DNA of 64,000 bases from Aristolochia californica. Lineage: Eukaryota > Streptophyta > Magnoliopsida > Piperales > Aristolochiaceae. The DNA is taken from assembly GCA_029961685.1 (NCBI GenBank), contig JARWKL010000010.1, positions 20,138,087-20,202,086 of the forward strand, in the 5' to 3' direction. Under the pieces are notes generated by a model. The model saw nothing but the letters and a program-made list of their open reading frames with translations. It ran no database searches and was not told the DNA's origin. The first letter of the stretch is position 1. Each line of letters begins with the position of its first letter. This document shows, one piece after another, positions 33,729-43,432 of this stretch. The translations under genes were made by a program, and so were the position numbers.

Positions 33729-34048
33729 TGTTAAGTTGTGGAGTCCAATTAACACCTTACACAAAGTCAGCACACGGATCGTTTGGGGATTTCATACTTG
33801 CATTTCAATGGCCCCAGCATTTGGGAGCGCCATTATTAGGGTGATTGATGATCAGGAATTGTGAGTGAGAGAGGTTAGAGAAAAACACAGAATTTGAATG
33901 TGTATGATTTCTCTTGTAAACTTATTCATCATCGTAAATTATTGCAGCGGCAGAAGAACAAGACGTAGTCTCACCTTGAGGTGAACCTGTATAAATATTG
34001 TTCGTGCTTGATTATTTCTTCTTCTGCAATTATTATTGCTCTCGATAG
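33729..34048 (+). repeat. 3' LTR of copia-4, truncated
   Basis: It matches the 5' LTR from TGTTAAGTTGTGGAGTCC up to CTCTCGATAG, then departs. The next bases (GGTTCGCCTCAAGGTGAACCT) form a near palindrome and resemble an inverted piece of the LTR's own TCACCTTGAGGTGAACCTG block. The end has therefore been rearranged. Confidence 0.8.
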
Positions 34049-35320
34049 GTTCGCCTCAAGGTGAACCTATCCCTATACTTCCCCCCAAAAAAAGGACCCC
34101 CTGGAGACATCGCGCAGCCCCATAAATCCCCTACTTAGCTTGAGCACCCCCCACCTCTCACCCAACTCCAACCGTCCCACAGAAATGCCCACACCACCTT
34201 CCTCCCCATCCCAACCTAGCTCTGATTTGGATCTCTCGGACTCATAGTCAGCCACTGATACTGCTGCCCAGTTCGCAATTGTTGTTCCTATATCTTGTTA
34301 GTCGGGGAGCTCAACCACCCCTGCTCTTGCCACATATCAGAGGCGTCGTAGAGCTCCTACTCTTGCTCCCCCACCATGGGAATCTCTTGGGCATCTGCCT
34401 TGTCAACCTAACCAGTCTTTGGAGCACATCCCTTTCCTCTGGATGCTTGTTCGGAGAAAATCGTTGTCACCCTTCAGTCGGAGTGGCACCGATATGATGA
34501 TTATACCTAGCAACAAATGATGAATCTTGCCAGACTTATGGGAGTAGTCCACAGAGGTTGGCCCATTATTAAGTAGGACATTTGTAGTCTGGCTAGGGGC
34601 TTCCACAAGGACGGTATCACTTTCACAAGCATGGGGGCTTTCTTTATTGCCTTAGTCCCGAAGAAGGTCAATGTTGAGCAGCCAGGCGACTTTCGGCCCA
34701 TCAGTCTCATCTCTAGCTCCTACAAAATTATTGCTCAGCTCCTCGCTCGACGTTTGAGGACCTCTCTCCCCCTAGTCATTCATAATGGTCAAGGTGTTTT
34801 CCTTAGAAGAAGGAACATCTTTGACTCCTCCATGGCGCTCATGAACTCTTTGATCATTTCTCCCACTCTAGCTCTCTTCGCTTTGCTTTGAAGCTAGATC
34901 TAGAGAAGCTTTCGACAGGGTCAATTGGGACCTCTAGGACGATCGTTTGGGCCAGATGGGCTTCAATGATCATTGGAGGTTTTGGATCAGATCATGTGTT
35001 TCTTCAGCCACCTTTTCCCTCCTTCTCAATGGGACCATTTGTCTTCTTTAAGGGATCTAGGGGCATTCGGCAAGGGGATCCACTCCCCCTTCTTTTATTC
35101 AATATCGTGGTTGAGCTCCTCTCGGTCATGACCTATAGGGCAAAGGAGGTTGGCTGGCTTGAGCCAATTAGCAGCATTGAAGCCTTCGACGTTCCCCTCC
35201 TTCAGTATGTGGATGATACTTTATTATTCGGGGTCAGATCCTAGGATTATATTGTGAAGATCAAGGCCTTGCTAGGTCTCTTTGAGATTGTTTCGGGGTA
35301 GAAAGTCAATTGGCAGAAGA
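34049..35320 (+). pseudogene. LINE-A ORF1 C-terminus fused to reverse transcriptase
   Basis: After copia-4 the LINE resumes. ALATYQRRR (about 34324) and MMNLARLMGVV (34519-34551) match the C-terminus of LINE-E ORF1. The same frame then runs directly into WPIIK, a TAG, DICSLARGFHKDGITF and FFIALVPKKVNVEQPGDFRP, which is reverse transcriptase sequence. In LINE-E the whole endonuclease and linker lie between these points. The next frame has KGSRGIRQGDPLPLLLFN and LLQYVDDTLLFG, the catalytic YVDD (about 35205-35216). Several frame changes occur. Confidence 0.8.
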
Positions 35321-37060
35321 CATCTTTGGCGGGGTTTAACATCAACGTGGAGGAACTTCAGTCCATGACGGATCTCTTGGGTTGCACTATCTCTACCCTC
35401 CCCGCCACCTACCTCGGTCTCCCTCTCTTTACCTCTCTCGCATCAGCAAAGACCTTTAGAGCCCAGTTATTGAGAGATTGGAATCTTGTTTGGCTACTTG
35501 GAGAGGTTGTCTCCTCTCTAAAGCTGGGAGGCTTACTCTTCTCAAGTCGTGTTTGGCTAGAATCCCGACTTACTCTCTCGTTTATGCACTGCCCTGCTGC
35601 GATTTGCCATCAAATCATCATCTTGATGCAGAGATTCCTTTGGCGAGGTATCTCTACTGATTTCAAGTACTTTCTGGTGAGGTGGAAGGATGTGTGCATT
35701 CCAAAATATAAGGGGGGTTTGGGTGTTATGCTCTCCAAGGGGGGGGGGGGGGGGGGGGGGGGGGCGGGCACCCGCGCCTCCATGTTGGGAATGGTCACTC
35801 GATCCGCTTCTGGGGAAACTGGTGGGTTAGCTTTGGGTCTCTTAAGGCCACTTTTGTAGCATCTGGCGGGCCACCACGCAGTGCTGCTTATCAGTTGTGG
35901 ATGCTTGGGTTTTGGGAGATTAGGATCTTCGTTTGCATCGGGGCCTGGATGATGCTGATGCCCTTCTTGCCTCTCGACTATTGGAGGTGCTTTCCACCTC
36001 AAGGCCTCGTGACACTTTGGATGACTCGATGATTTGGTGACCTGAGGCTAGTGGATTGTTCTTTGTCTCGTTCGCTTACTCCCTCATCAAGGGATGGACC
36101 TCGGCTACCCCCAACCACAAGGTGGATTTTATTTGGCGTCTCTCTGCTCCCCCAAAGGTTAAGTTCTTCCTCTGGAGTGTTAGGCTTAACAGAATTCTCA
36201 TTGCTATCAACCTCCATCATTGTAGTAATCTCAGCGTGTACATCCCGTGCCGCCTATGTGGCCTTAAGGAGGAGACTTCTTGCCACCTATTTGTGTCCTG
36301 CCCCTACTCGTGGTCCATTTGCTCAGCCAATCTGGTATTCAACTCTGCCTGCCAAAGGACTTCCTTCCGGTTGGGCGTTTACTTCTCGGGATTCCCCTCC
36401 CTAAATTGGAAATTTGATCATCTCTACTTGTTTTGCTTTCATCCCCTAGGGCATCTGGATGGAACGCAACAATAGGCGCTTCAACACCAAGCATCTTCCC
36501 CGTGACCTGGTCATCTCCTCTATTAATGGCCACATCTCTGCTTCGTTTCACTCCAGGAAGGAGTTTTCTTGCTCAAGGAGAATTGGAGCACCATTGCTCA
36601 GATGGGAGGCCCGTTGAAGTCTCCAGCGATGCAAGAATGGCAAACCCCTGATCCGGGCTACATCAGATGAACTTTGATGGCAGCTCCCTTGGCAATCCTG
36701 GCTTGGCCGGATATGGTGGTGTCTTTCATGATTCGGATGGTAATCAGCTTTTGTCCTATTCTGGACCTATTGGCATTTCTGACTCTATTACTGCTAAGCT
36801 TCAGGCCCTCCTCAAAGGCCCATCATCTTTCGTGAGCATTTCTCTGGACCGCTTCACATTGAGAGAGACTTTGCGGTGATTGTTGGATGGTTCACCTCTC
36901 CCTCTTCCCCGTCGTGGCGTCATTGGGACGTGTACTATTCTATTATGGATATTCTTTCCCGTTTTACCTATATTTGGTCCCACGTACCCAAATCTACAAA
37001 TTTTGTTGCAGACAGGTGTGCTAAGTAGGGGGCCTCCTTCTATGCCCCTCTTGTTAGGAT
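35321..37060 (+). pseudogene. LINE-A ORF2 thumb, zf-RVT and RNase H
   Basis: The blocks are LPATYLGLPLFTSL, FLWRGISTDFKYFLVRWKDV and YKGGLGVMLSK. A 26-base G run (35739-35764) follows, and then, in a different frame, HVGNGHSIRFWGNWW. The gap between these blocks, compared with LINE-E, means sequence was lost at the G run. The zf-RVT part (36056-36475) has KVKFFLWSVRLNRIL and CRLCGLKEETSCHLFVSC. RNase H starts MNFDGSSLGNPGLAGYGG (36667) with its first Asp. It then shifts frame and ends near SWRHWDVYYSIMDI-like codons. It would nick and copy RNA at the insertion site. Confidence 0.8.
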
Positions 37061-37130
37061 GAAGCCTGCCTAATATTGTTTGTTTTGTTTCTGGTTTAAT
37101 AAATTCATCACTTTCTCAAAAAAAAAAAAA

Positions 37131-37742
37131 TGTTGAGTGGTGTAGGCACAAGATGTTTGATGAATAATATCATTATCGTTACAAAAGGATTGAAATTCAC
37201 TAGATAGGTACTCTTTGGCATTATCTGATAGAAACACTTATATTTTTTTTCCAAGCTTAGTGGACGCCATAGCATGAAAGGATTTAAATATTAAAAAAAC
37301 TTCAGACCATTCTTTAAACAGAAATAGACATGTGACTCGAGTAAAGTCATCTAACAAAATACTTAACTTGAGATATGTTCGAGATACTTAAGGGTCCCCA
37401 TACATCTGAATAAATTAATGAAAAAGGAGCAACACCTTTAAGTTCGGTTCGAGGAGAATATGATACCCTCTGGTGTTTACTCAACTGACAAACTTCACAA
37501 TTGAAATTTGTTAATGTTTTGTAAGGATGGAAATAAGTGTTGAAACAATGTTGCGGATGGATGACCAAACCGGTAGTGCCACAACCTTGCCTCTGTCTGA
37601 GAAATGGCAATGAGTGATTGGAGGCAGGTTCAAGTAATAAAGGCCCCCTGTTCATGGCCGCCACCAATCACCTGCTTCGTTGTGAGATCCTGGAAGACAC
37701 AAGAAGAAGGTGAGAAGGTGATGGAGAAATTAAAACGATTGG
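37131..37742 (-). pseudogene. copia-1 integrase N-terminal half and GAG-pre-integrase
   Basis: On the minus strand from 37667: RQGCGTTGLVIHPQHCFN replaces the usual LWHxRLGH, then NFNCEVCQLSKHQRV and PFSLIYSDVWGPLSISN (first Asp). The core continues in other frames to DIIHQTSC-like codons at about 37170. It stops at the LINE-A target site (37131-37144) and resumes at 28241. Confidence 0.8.
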
Positions 37743-39009
37743 TTAACTGGCTAACAATTTTTTTTTAAAAAATTGAGGGACAAATAAGACATTGGTAAGC
37801 GGAAGAGATGATGTAACAAGGGAGGATCCCTTCCAAAGAACTTTGGTTTGGGATCCATCGGCAATGGTAACAAACTTGTTTGGTAGACATGGAGATAGAG
37901 AATGTAACAGACACTTGTTACCTTTAAGATGCTCGAAGGCCCCTGAGTCGAAGATCCAGGATGAAGAGGAGAAAGTAGTAGAAATCATACCCGAAGCAGT
38001 GGTAGCAGCAGTAGTAGTTGAAGGTGTTAGAGAAGATGGATGAGATACCATCAAAGTTTTCATCCTCTGTAAGAGGTCATAATCATCATTGGTGATAGTC
38101 TGCTTTCCTCGTTGTGACTCAGATTGGGCAACATTCTTCTCATTTTGAACTGAGGTTTGCTTGGCAGTGACCCAGTTCGGTTTACCAAGAAGCTTCCAAC
38201 ATGTATCCACCAGATGGTTCACTCCACCACGGTGAGTGCAGACACTGTTATCTAACCTTGAAGGACCAAAGCCACTTCTACCACCTCTTGCTCAGCCTCC
38301 TCTATAATTTCTACCGCACCTTCGGGTGGCAGAAGATGTACCCCTATTTCCTGAGTACATAGTAGATGATACTTTAATATGAGAGGTAGAGGAAGGATCT
38401 GGTATTCAAAGTAATGTTGCATTGATGTCATCGAATAATGGAAGTGCGGAGGAGCCAAGGAGTTGGATTTTGGCCACTTCAAGATATGGCTTAATATTTG
38501 ACAAGCAAATAACAATTGCTAAGGCCTCCGTTTTGCTTTTCTTGAACTGATATATCGGTTGAATAGGGCTGAGCAAGTTTCCACTCTTGAATCAGCCTTC
38601 TAAATCTAGCCAAGAACTCATGCAGGTTCTCTCCTTGTTTTATAGTAAACATGTTTTGAAACACATCACATAATTTCTGTAAATTCTTGGTGCTAGAGTA
38701 CAACTTGGAGCAAATGTCCCATATCTACTTTGTGGTCTCAAGGTGAACAATATTATTTGCCACATGTTTCTCCATACTGTTAATGAGCCAACTAATGACA
38801 TATGTGTCATTCTTGAGCCATTTGATATAAGAACTATCATCCACATCTATGGGTGGAGCTAGTTTAGACAAATGTCCTAAGAGATCCCTAATGATAAGGA
38901 ATCTCCTAACCGACTAAGCCCAACTCAAGTAATTTGATAACCCTCTCAAGGGTATTGTGGTAATCTTAAAATAAGTCACTTTTACCACTCATATTCACAT
39001 AATCTCCAT
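37743..39009 (-). pseudogene. copia-1 gag, zinc knuckle and protease
   Basis: The gag block (from about 38975 down) reads TTIPLRGLSNYLSWA, a stop, SVRRFLIIRDLLGHLSKLAP, VISWLINSMEKHVANNIVHL and FLARFRRLIQEWKLAQPYST. It is the same UBN2-type gag as copia-0 and copia-2. The knuckle is VCTHRGGVNHLVDTC, with the second Cys changed to Arg. The protease has SSSSWIFDSGAFEHLKGN with the Asp-Ser-Gly triad intact (about 37960-37910). Upstream it is interrupted by LINE-B at 39018. Confidence 0.85.
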
Positions 39010-39018
39010 AAATCACTA

Positions 39019-40855
39019 TGGTTAGAAAGTTAACTGAGGAAAGTCTTCAATTATGGGATATCATATTGATCCTCCCTTGCTTCAGATCATAGCAGAGACT
39101 TTGGGATGTCCGGTTGTGATTGATCCCACATACTATCTGGGCCTTCCTCTTACTGACAGCAGACCCCGAATGGGGCTATGGGCCCCGGTGATCGAACGGC
39201 TTGAGCGTCCCCTCTCCACGTAGAAGGGTAGGATGCTCTCCAAAGCGAGTAGATTGATCCTCTTAAACTCTTGCCTCGTGAGTATACCTAACTACTTCCT
39301 CTCCTTCCTGGCTTGCCCCACCTCTATTAGTCAGCACATTGACATGATCAAGAGATGTTTTCTGTGGCGTGGCACTAGAAATAAATTTCATTATCACCTT
39401 GTCAGTTGGGATAAAGTGTGTAAGTCAAAGTCTTTGGGTGGGCTTGGGATCAGGCAGACCAAAGAAATGGGGCATGCTCTATTGCTCAAGTGGTTCTAGA
39501 AGCTTAACTCTTCCTCGAGGGCTTCATGGAAGCCAATGCTTGCCTTCAAGCTTCGACGTGTTGGAGATAGATGGATCACTGACAAAAAATGACATCATCT
39601 CTCCCCCATTTGGAAAGCCATGTTTCATCTACTTTCCACTTTCCGCACTGCTATTCTGTTCTTTGTTAGGGATGGCTCCAGTCTGCGTTTCTGGATGGAT
39701 TGGTGGTCGGGCGATGGCTCTCTTGCCTTGTCTTATCCACCTAGGCTTCAGCTCACCACTAGTCGCGACTTATCAGTCCCTGACACTTGGGGGAATGGTT
39801 CATGGAACCTTTGCCTTGGACACGCCCTTACTAATGAGGAAACCATTTTTGTTTGTGGCTTGATTGATAGTCTTGGCAATGCTCTTGTCCGCCCACAAAC
39901 GGCGGACCGGATGATCTGGCTCCCTGATGACAATGGGCGATTCTCGGTCTCCTCGGCCTACCGCCATCTTATGGGATGGTCTCAATTGCCCGCCCCACAC
40001 CCGGTTGCTTTTGTTGGGCGCCTCTAGACCTCGCCCAAGGTGAAGTTTTTTCTCTGGAGTACCTGCCGCAATAAGATCCTCACTACAGACAACCTTATCA
40101 GGCGTGGTAACACCACTCCCGATCCTCTCTTCCCCTTCTACGGGATGGAGGCTGAAACTGTGAGTCTTCTTCTCCACTGTAGTTTCACCTGGAAGGTGTA
40201 GACTTGCATGATTGACAGTATGGATCTCAGCTTCTGCATCCCACTTGACCTGAACACCATGTGTCGTTTCCCTTCTGAGACCAGCCTTCCCAGTCTGGGC
40301 AAGCTTCTGCTAACTGCCTGGAAGGAGAGGAACTCCAGACCATTTGACTATACTTTTCGCTCTACTGCTAAGGTCTCCTACACCGCCACTGGGCTCATCT
40401 CTACATGGATCCGCTCCCGGAAAGAATTCGCCTACCTCTCTTGTTTCCCGGCCTGCACCAACTGGAAGATTATTGCTCAAAAGTCCTTCCCCTCTGGCCC
40501 ACACCGAGTTGTTGTTTGGGAGCCTCCCCCCACCGGACATTATAAGCTAAATTTTGATGGTAGCGCCTTTTGGAACCCGAGTTTGGCTGACTTTGGCAGA
40601 GTGATTTTTTTATCCAGGCAACCCTGCCATACTCTCTTACTCTGACCCTCTCGGAATTGCTGAGCTCTCTAGTCTCCTTCACGGCTTGCGTATCTTTCAG
40701 AACTGCTTCAGTGGTCCCCTTATTGTGGAGGGAGATTCCAATGTCGTCATCGGATGGTGCTCCACCTCATCCTTCCCCCCATGGCATCCCCCCCCTCTTC
40801 AATGTCTTGTTGTTAGGGGAGGCCTCTCTTGATGTATCTTCATTTTCTTTGTGTT
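39019..40855 (+). pseudogene. LINE-B ORF2 C-terminal part
   Basis: It starts within the segment GYHIDPPLLQIIAETLG that follows the reverse transcriptase core. It continues YYLGLPLTDSRPRMGLWAPV, a stop, MLSKASRLILLNSCLVSIPN, RCFLWRGTRNKFHYHLVSWD and GLGIRQTKEMGHALLLKWF. After frame changes: FRTAILFFVRDGSSLRFWMD, MIWLPDDNGRFSVSSAYRHL and the zf-RVT region. RNase H appears as YKLNFDGSAFWNPSLADFG (Asp) and, after a frameshift, VEGDSNVVIGWCS (Asp). The catalytic reverse transcriptase core is absent through 5' truncation. Confidence 0.85.
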
Positions 40856-40925
40856 AAATTGGGTCCAAGGCCCTATCCCAAAATGACTAGTAATTTTGGG
40901 ATAGGGCCTTGGACCTGATTTAACA
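40852..40925. repeat. 74-bp palindrome, copy 1
   Basis: Two 37-base arms (TGTTAAATTGGGTCCAAGG outward, centre GACTAG) pair with a few mismatches. It forms the left end of the chimera and the U5 end of the minus-strand LTR. An A run follows. Confidence 0.9.
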
Positions 40926-41191
40926 AAAAAAAAAAAAATTCTGGAAGAGAGGCAGCTTTGCTGCCTTGGAATCCGAGCCAAAAAGGCCCTTCCTGCTTCT
41001 TTATAATCAGGGTTTAAGTGAAATTTTACAATAGGACAAAAATGCCCCTCAATACTAAAAATTACATATCTCCTAAAATACATGTCTAAATTGAATGAAA
41101 ATTTAACTAGAGATAAAATAAGACATTCTCTATCTAATAGCCATACTATAACAGAAAAATGTAATATTGAAAATTTAAGAAATGACAAACA
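40926..41191 (-). repeat. rest of the minus-strand LTR of the chimera
   Basis: On the minus strand it starts TGTTTGTCATTTC (41191) right after the polypurine tract and ends at the palindrome. The block 40926-41040 (CTGGAAGAGAGGCAGCTTTG and onward) is repeated at 41453-41568. Confidence 0.7.
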
Positions 41192-41379
41192 CTCCCCCTC
41201 AAGCTGGAGAGTAGATATCAAACAATTCCAGCTTGTCACTAAAGGATACATATTCACGTCTCCCCAAAGGCTTGGTATATACATCTCCCAATTGGTCTGA
41301 AGACTTTACATAAGGAGTTACCACCTTTCCCAACATAATTGCATCTCTAATGAAGTGGCAGTCAACCTCTATATCTCCA
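41192..41379 (-). pseudogene. copia RNase H C-terminus and polypurine tract
   Basis: On the minus strand the codons give EVDCHFIRDAIM at the right, then SDQLGDVYTK-like residues and a final SWNCLISTLQLEGEC. This is the end of a copia RNase H, and CTTGAGGGGGAG inside the last codons is the polypurine tract. The family differs from copia-0/1/2. The gene is cut at the palindrome at 41380, only a few codons upstream. Confidence 0.75.
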
Positions 41380-41568
41380 TGTTAAATTGGGTCCAAGGCC
41401 CTATCCCAAAATGACTAGGGTTTAGGGATAGGGCCTTGGACTCAATTTAACAAATTTTTTTTTTTTTCTGGAAGAGAGGCAGCTTTGCTGCCTTGGAATT
41501 CGAGCCAAAAAGGCCCTTCCTGCTTCTTTATAATCATGGTTTAAGTGAACTTTTACAATAGGATAAAA
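41380..41568 (-). repeat. palindrome copy 2 with partial LTR
   Basis: 41380-41452 is the second hairpin copy, with a short change at its centre. 41453-41568 repeats 40926-41040 with few differences, including the T run. It joins the RNase H remnant directly at the LTR terminus, which a normal element never does. Confidence 0.85.
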
Positions 41569-42247
41569 ATGGGGTGAAATTTCTTATGGTATTACCCATC
41601 AAACATCATGCCCTTATACACTACAACAAAATGGGGTGGTTGAACGTAAAAATAGACATCTCCTTGAGGTTACAAGGACACTATTATTGCATATGAATGT
41701 TCCTAAATCTTTTGGGGAGATGCAGTTTTAACTTCGTGCTACTTGGTTAATCGTATGCCCTCAACTGTTTTGAGTGGTCAAGTTCCACTTCAAATTTTAA
41801 AACCCAATTGTAAATTGTTTGGTATGGTTCCTCGTATTTTTAGATGTACTTGTTTTGTTCATATGCTTGGAACTTCGGTCGATAAGTTGTCACCTCGGTC
41901 TATCAAATGTGTTTTTTTGGGATATTCTCGTCAACAAAAAGGATACAAATGTCATGATCCTATTCGACGGAAAACATATGTGTCAGCCGATGTGACTTTT
42001 TTTTAACATACTCCATATTTTTCATCATCTATTGAGCTTCCTGTATCACCCGAATTTCCTTCAAACTATCCTGTGCCTATTGCAGTTTTGGATGTACCTA
42101 TGTTATCGAGTTCTTCATTGCCTCTACGTGTTTACAGTCGTCACTCTCGTACTCCTACAATGCCTCCAACAGTTACCTCTACAGAACTCTCTTCTCATGA
42201 TCCACCACCTTCCTCATTACTTGCAGATCCTGTTGTCTCTGATACCT
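41569..42247 (+). pseudogene. copia integrase fragment
   Basis: Plus-strand codons read EISYGITHQTSCPYTLQQNG and VVERKNRHLLEVTRT (catalytic Glu in VVERKN). A frameshift near 41730 and then CYLVNRMPSTVLSGQVPLQI, FRCTCFVHMLGTSVDKLSPR and CVFLGYSRQQKGYKCH follow. The Pro/Ser linker ends in the palindrome at 42248. The beginning of the integrase is missing. It belongs to a copia family different from copia-1, in which it is nested. Confidence 0.85.
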
Positions 42248-42321
42248 TGTTAAATTGGGTCCAAGGCCCTATCCCAAAATGACTAGTCATTTTGGGATAG
42301 GGCCTTGGACCCAATTTAACA
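42248..42321. repeat. 74-bp palindrome, copy 3 (perfect)
   Basis: This copy is a perfect inverted repeat of 37 + 37 bases with centre GACTAGTC and TG...CA ends. It forms the right end of the chimera. TTTG follows. Confidence 0.95.
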
Positions 42322-42364
42322 TTTGAAATCATATTATCATCATTTCAAAAAAAAAAAATCACTA

Positions 42365-43432
42365 ATGAATAATCAATGCACTGTTTTACCCACTTGAACC
42401 AAACCAACCACTCAAAGCAACTGACCCAACCGAGAGGGGAGAGGAACCAACCCGAGCTTGACTTTAATCAACAATCATTCATCAAATAGAAAGAATCTTT
42501 ATCTAGAAACAATCCTGATGGTTTTAATCTGGAAAGGTGGATCTCATATAGTCTTAAATCCTCATGCATTAACCCTTAGCCGAGCAAGAAAAGAGTGCTT
42601 ATTTCAGGTATCAAATGAGAGATACTTAAGGTAAGTTGAATGCAGCATCCATCTTGACTTAAGCAAGCATTCAAAGGTGGAAGGTTTGGGTAATCCACAT
42701 ATTATCATACCAAGCAGGAAAATACTCAATCTTTTAAACAAAATTAACTCCATATCAAATCTCTTTTAAAAATGCAACTTTCCTTCTACGTTGAACACGC
42801 CAACTTGCATGCCAACTTGTATGCCACCTTTAACTTTCCTTTCTCATTGAGAGATATTAGGCAAGATGATCCAAGAAATAGCTCAATCATGGGAGGTTTG
42901 AATTATTTCTTGATTCAAGCTCTTCTTCCACAAAAAAAAAGTCTTGGCAGCTTGTAACCAATTCAACAACTAGTCTTTCTTGGATGAGCAGCATATAACC
43001 AAATCAACAACTCAAAAAACATATCAGATCAATGAGCTTCGATTATGTAAATCATAAGAGCTTGTTCACACATATTTCCAAGCAACCAAATCAACTTTTA
43101 TGCACAAGAACAGCAACATTACCGAGCTTGATTAATTGAACCAGAATTTGCAAACCGAGTATAAATATGCCATGAAAGAGTTACCACAAAAGCAAAAGAA
43201 ATAACATTGAAGCTTTCTATCCAGATTAAACCAGAATCATCATCCCTTGCTCAGCTTTCTAAGATCAAAGCCTCAATACTAATGACATTGGAGAGAGAAG
43301 AAAAATAACAAGGCTGAAAAACTTATCTTGGTGCAGCCTAATCCTTGCTTCTTCAAAAATACTCCACAAGAAGCTTGATAATCTTAATCACCATTTTAAT
43401 GGTGGGATCCTAAAACCACTGCTCTGATACCA
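42365..43432 (-). other. copia-1 leader and primer binding site
   Basis: The minus strand reads TGGTATCAGAGC at 43432-43421, the primer site, followed by about 1050 bases of leader without a convincing reading frame. The leader ends at the LINE-B target copy 42356-42364 and continues at 39009. Confidence 0.7.

Larger units (their letters stand above)
29457..34048 (+). mobile_element. Tnt1-like copia element copia-4, nested in LINE-A
   Basis: A 5' LTR (29457-29818), a primer binding site TGGTATCAAAG (29821-29831), gag, CCHC, protease, integrase, reverse transcriptase, RNase H, a polypurine tract and a 3' LTR (33729-34048) are in order. The proteins are unlike those of copia-0/1/2 and resemble the Tnt1/TORK type, with FAFWRKQMKDYL in gag and a WVLD protease region. 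The 3' LTR lacks about 30 bases at its end and no target duplication is visible. Many TAG/TGA stops interrupt it. Confidence 0.85.
28242..37130 (+). mobile_element. LINE-A (L1-type), interrupted by copia-4
   Basis: It ends in an A tract (37118-37130). The flanks are TGTTGAGGGGTGTA (28228-28241) and TGTTGAGTGGTGTA (37131-37144), a 14-bp target duplication with one change. Both lie in copia-1 integrase codons, so the insertion split that gene. The element has ORF1 sequence, a reverse transcriptase, a zf-RVT region and an RNase H domain. The endonuclease is missing through an internal deletion near 34530. Copia-4 sits inside at 29457-34048. It is close in sequence to LINE-D. Confidence 0.85.
40852..42321. 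mobile_element. hairpin-ended chimeric copia-derived element
   Basis: The segment lies inside LINE-B, flanked by TTTG at 40848-40851 and 42322-42325. It begins and ends with copies of a 74-bp palindrome (TG...CA). From left to right it holds a minus-strand LTR (40852-41191), a minus-strand polypurine tract and RNase H end (41192-41379), a partial second LTR (41380-41568), a plus-strand integrase segment (41569-42247) and the last palindrome. The two coding pieces point in opposite directions. This is not a normal element. An integration of copia cDNA into itself, followed by insertion here, would explain it. Confidence 0.65.
39019..42355 (+). mobile_element. LINE-B (5'-truncated L1-type) in copia-1
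   Basis: It is a 5'-truncated LINE with only the C-terminal part of ORF2 and a 3' tail CATCATTTC plus A run (42347-42358). AAATCACTA at 39010-39018 and 42356-42364 is the target duplication. The 3' untranslated part is interrupted by the hairpin-ended chimera (40852-42321). Rejoining 40851 to 42326 restores a normal tail like that of LINE-H. Confidence 0.85.

Noticed and set aside
35610..36002. Long minus-strand frames across LINE-A (also 36339-36551, 40310-40540, 39800-40177)
   Set aside because: They are antisense shadows of LINE ORF2 coding blocks. Their peptides have no domain, and the opposite strand shows clear reverse transcriptase, zf-RVT and RNase H motifs.
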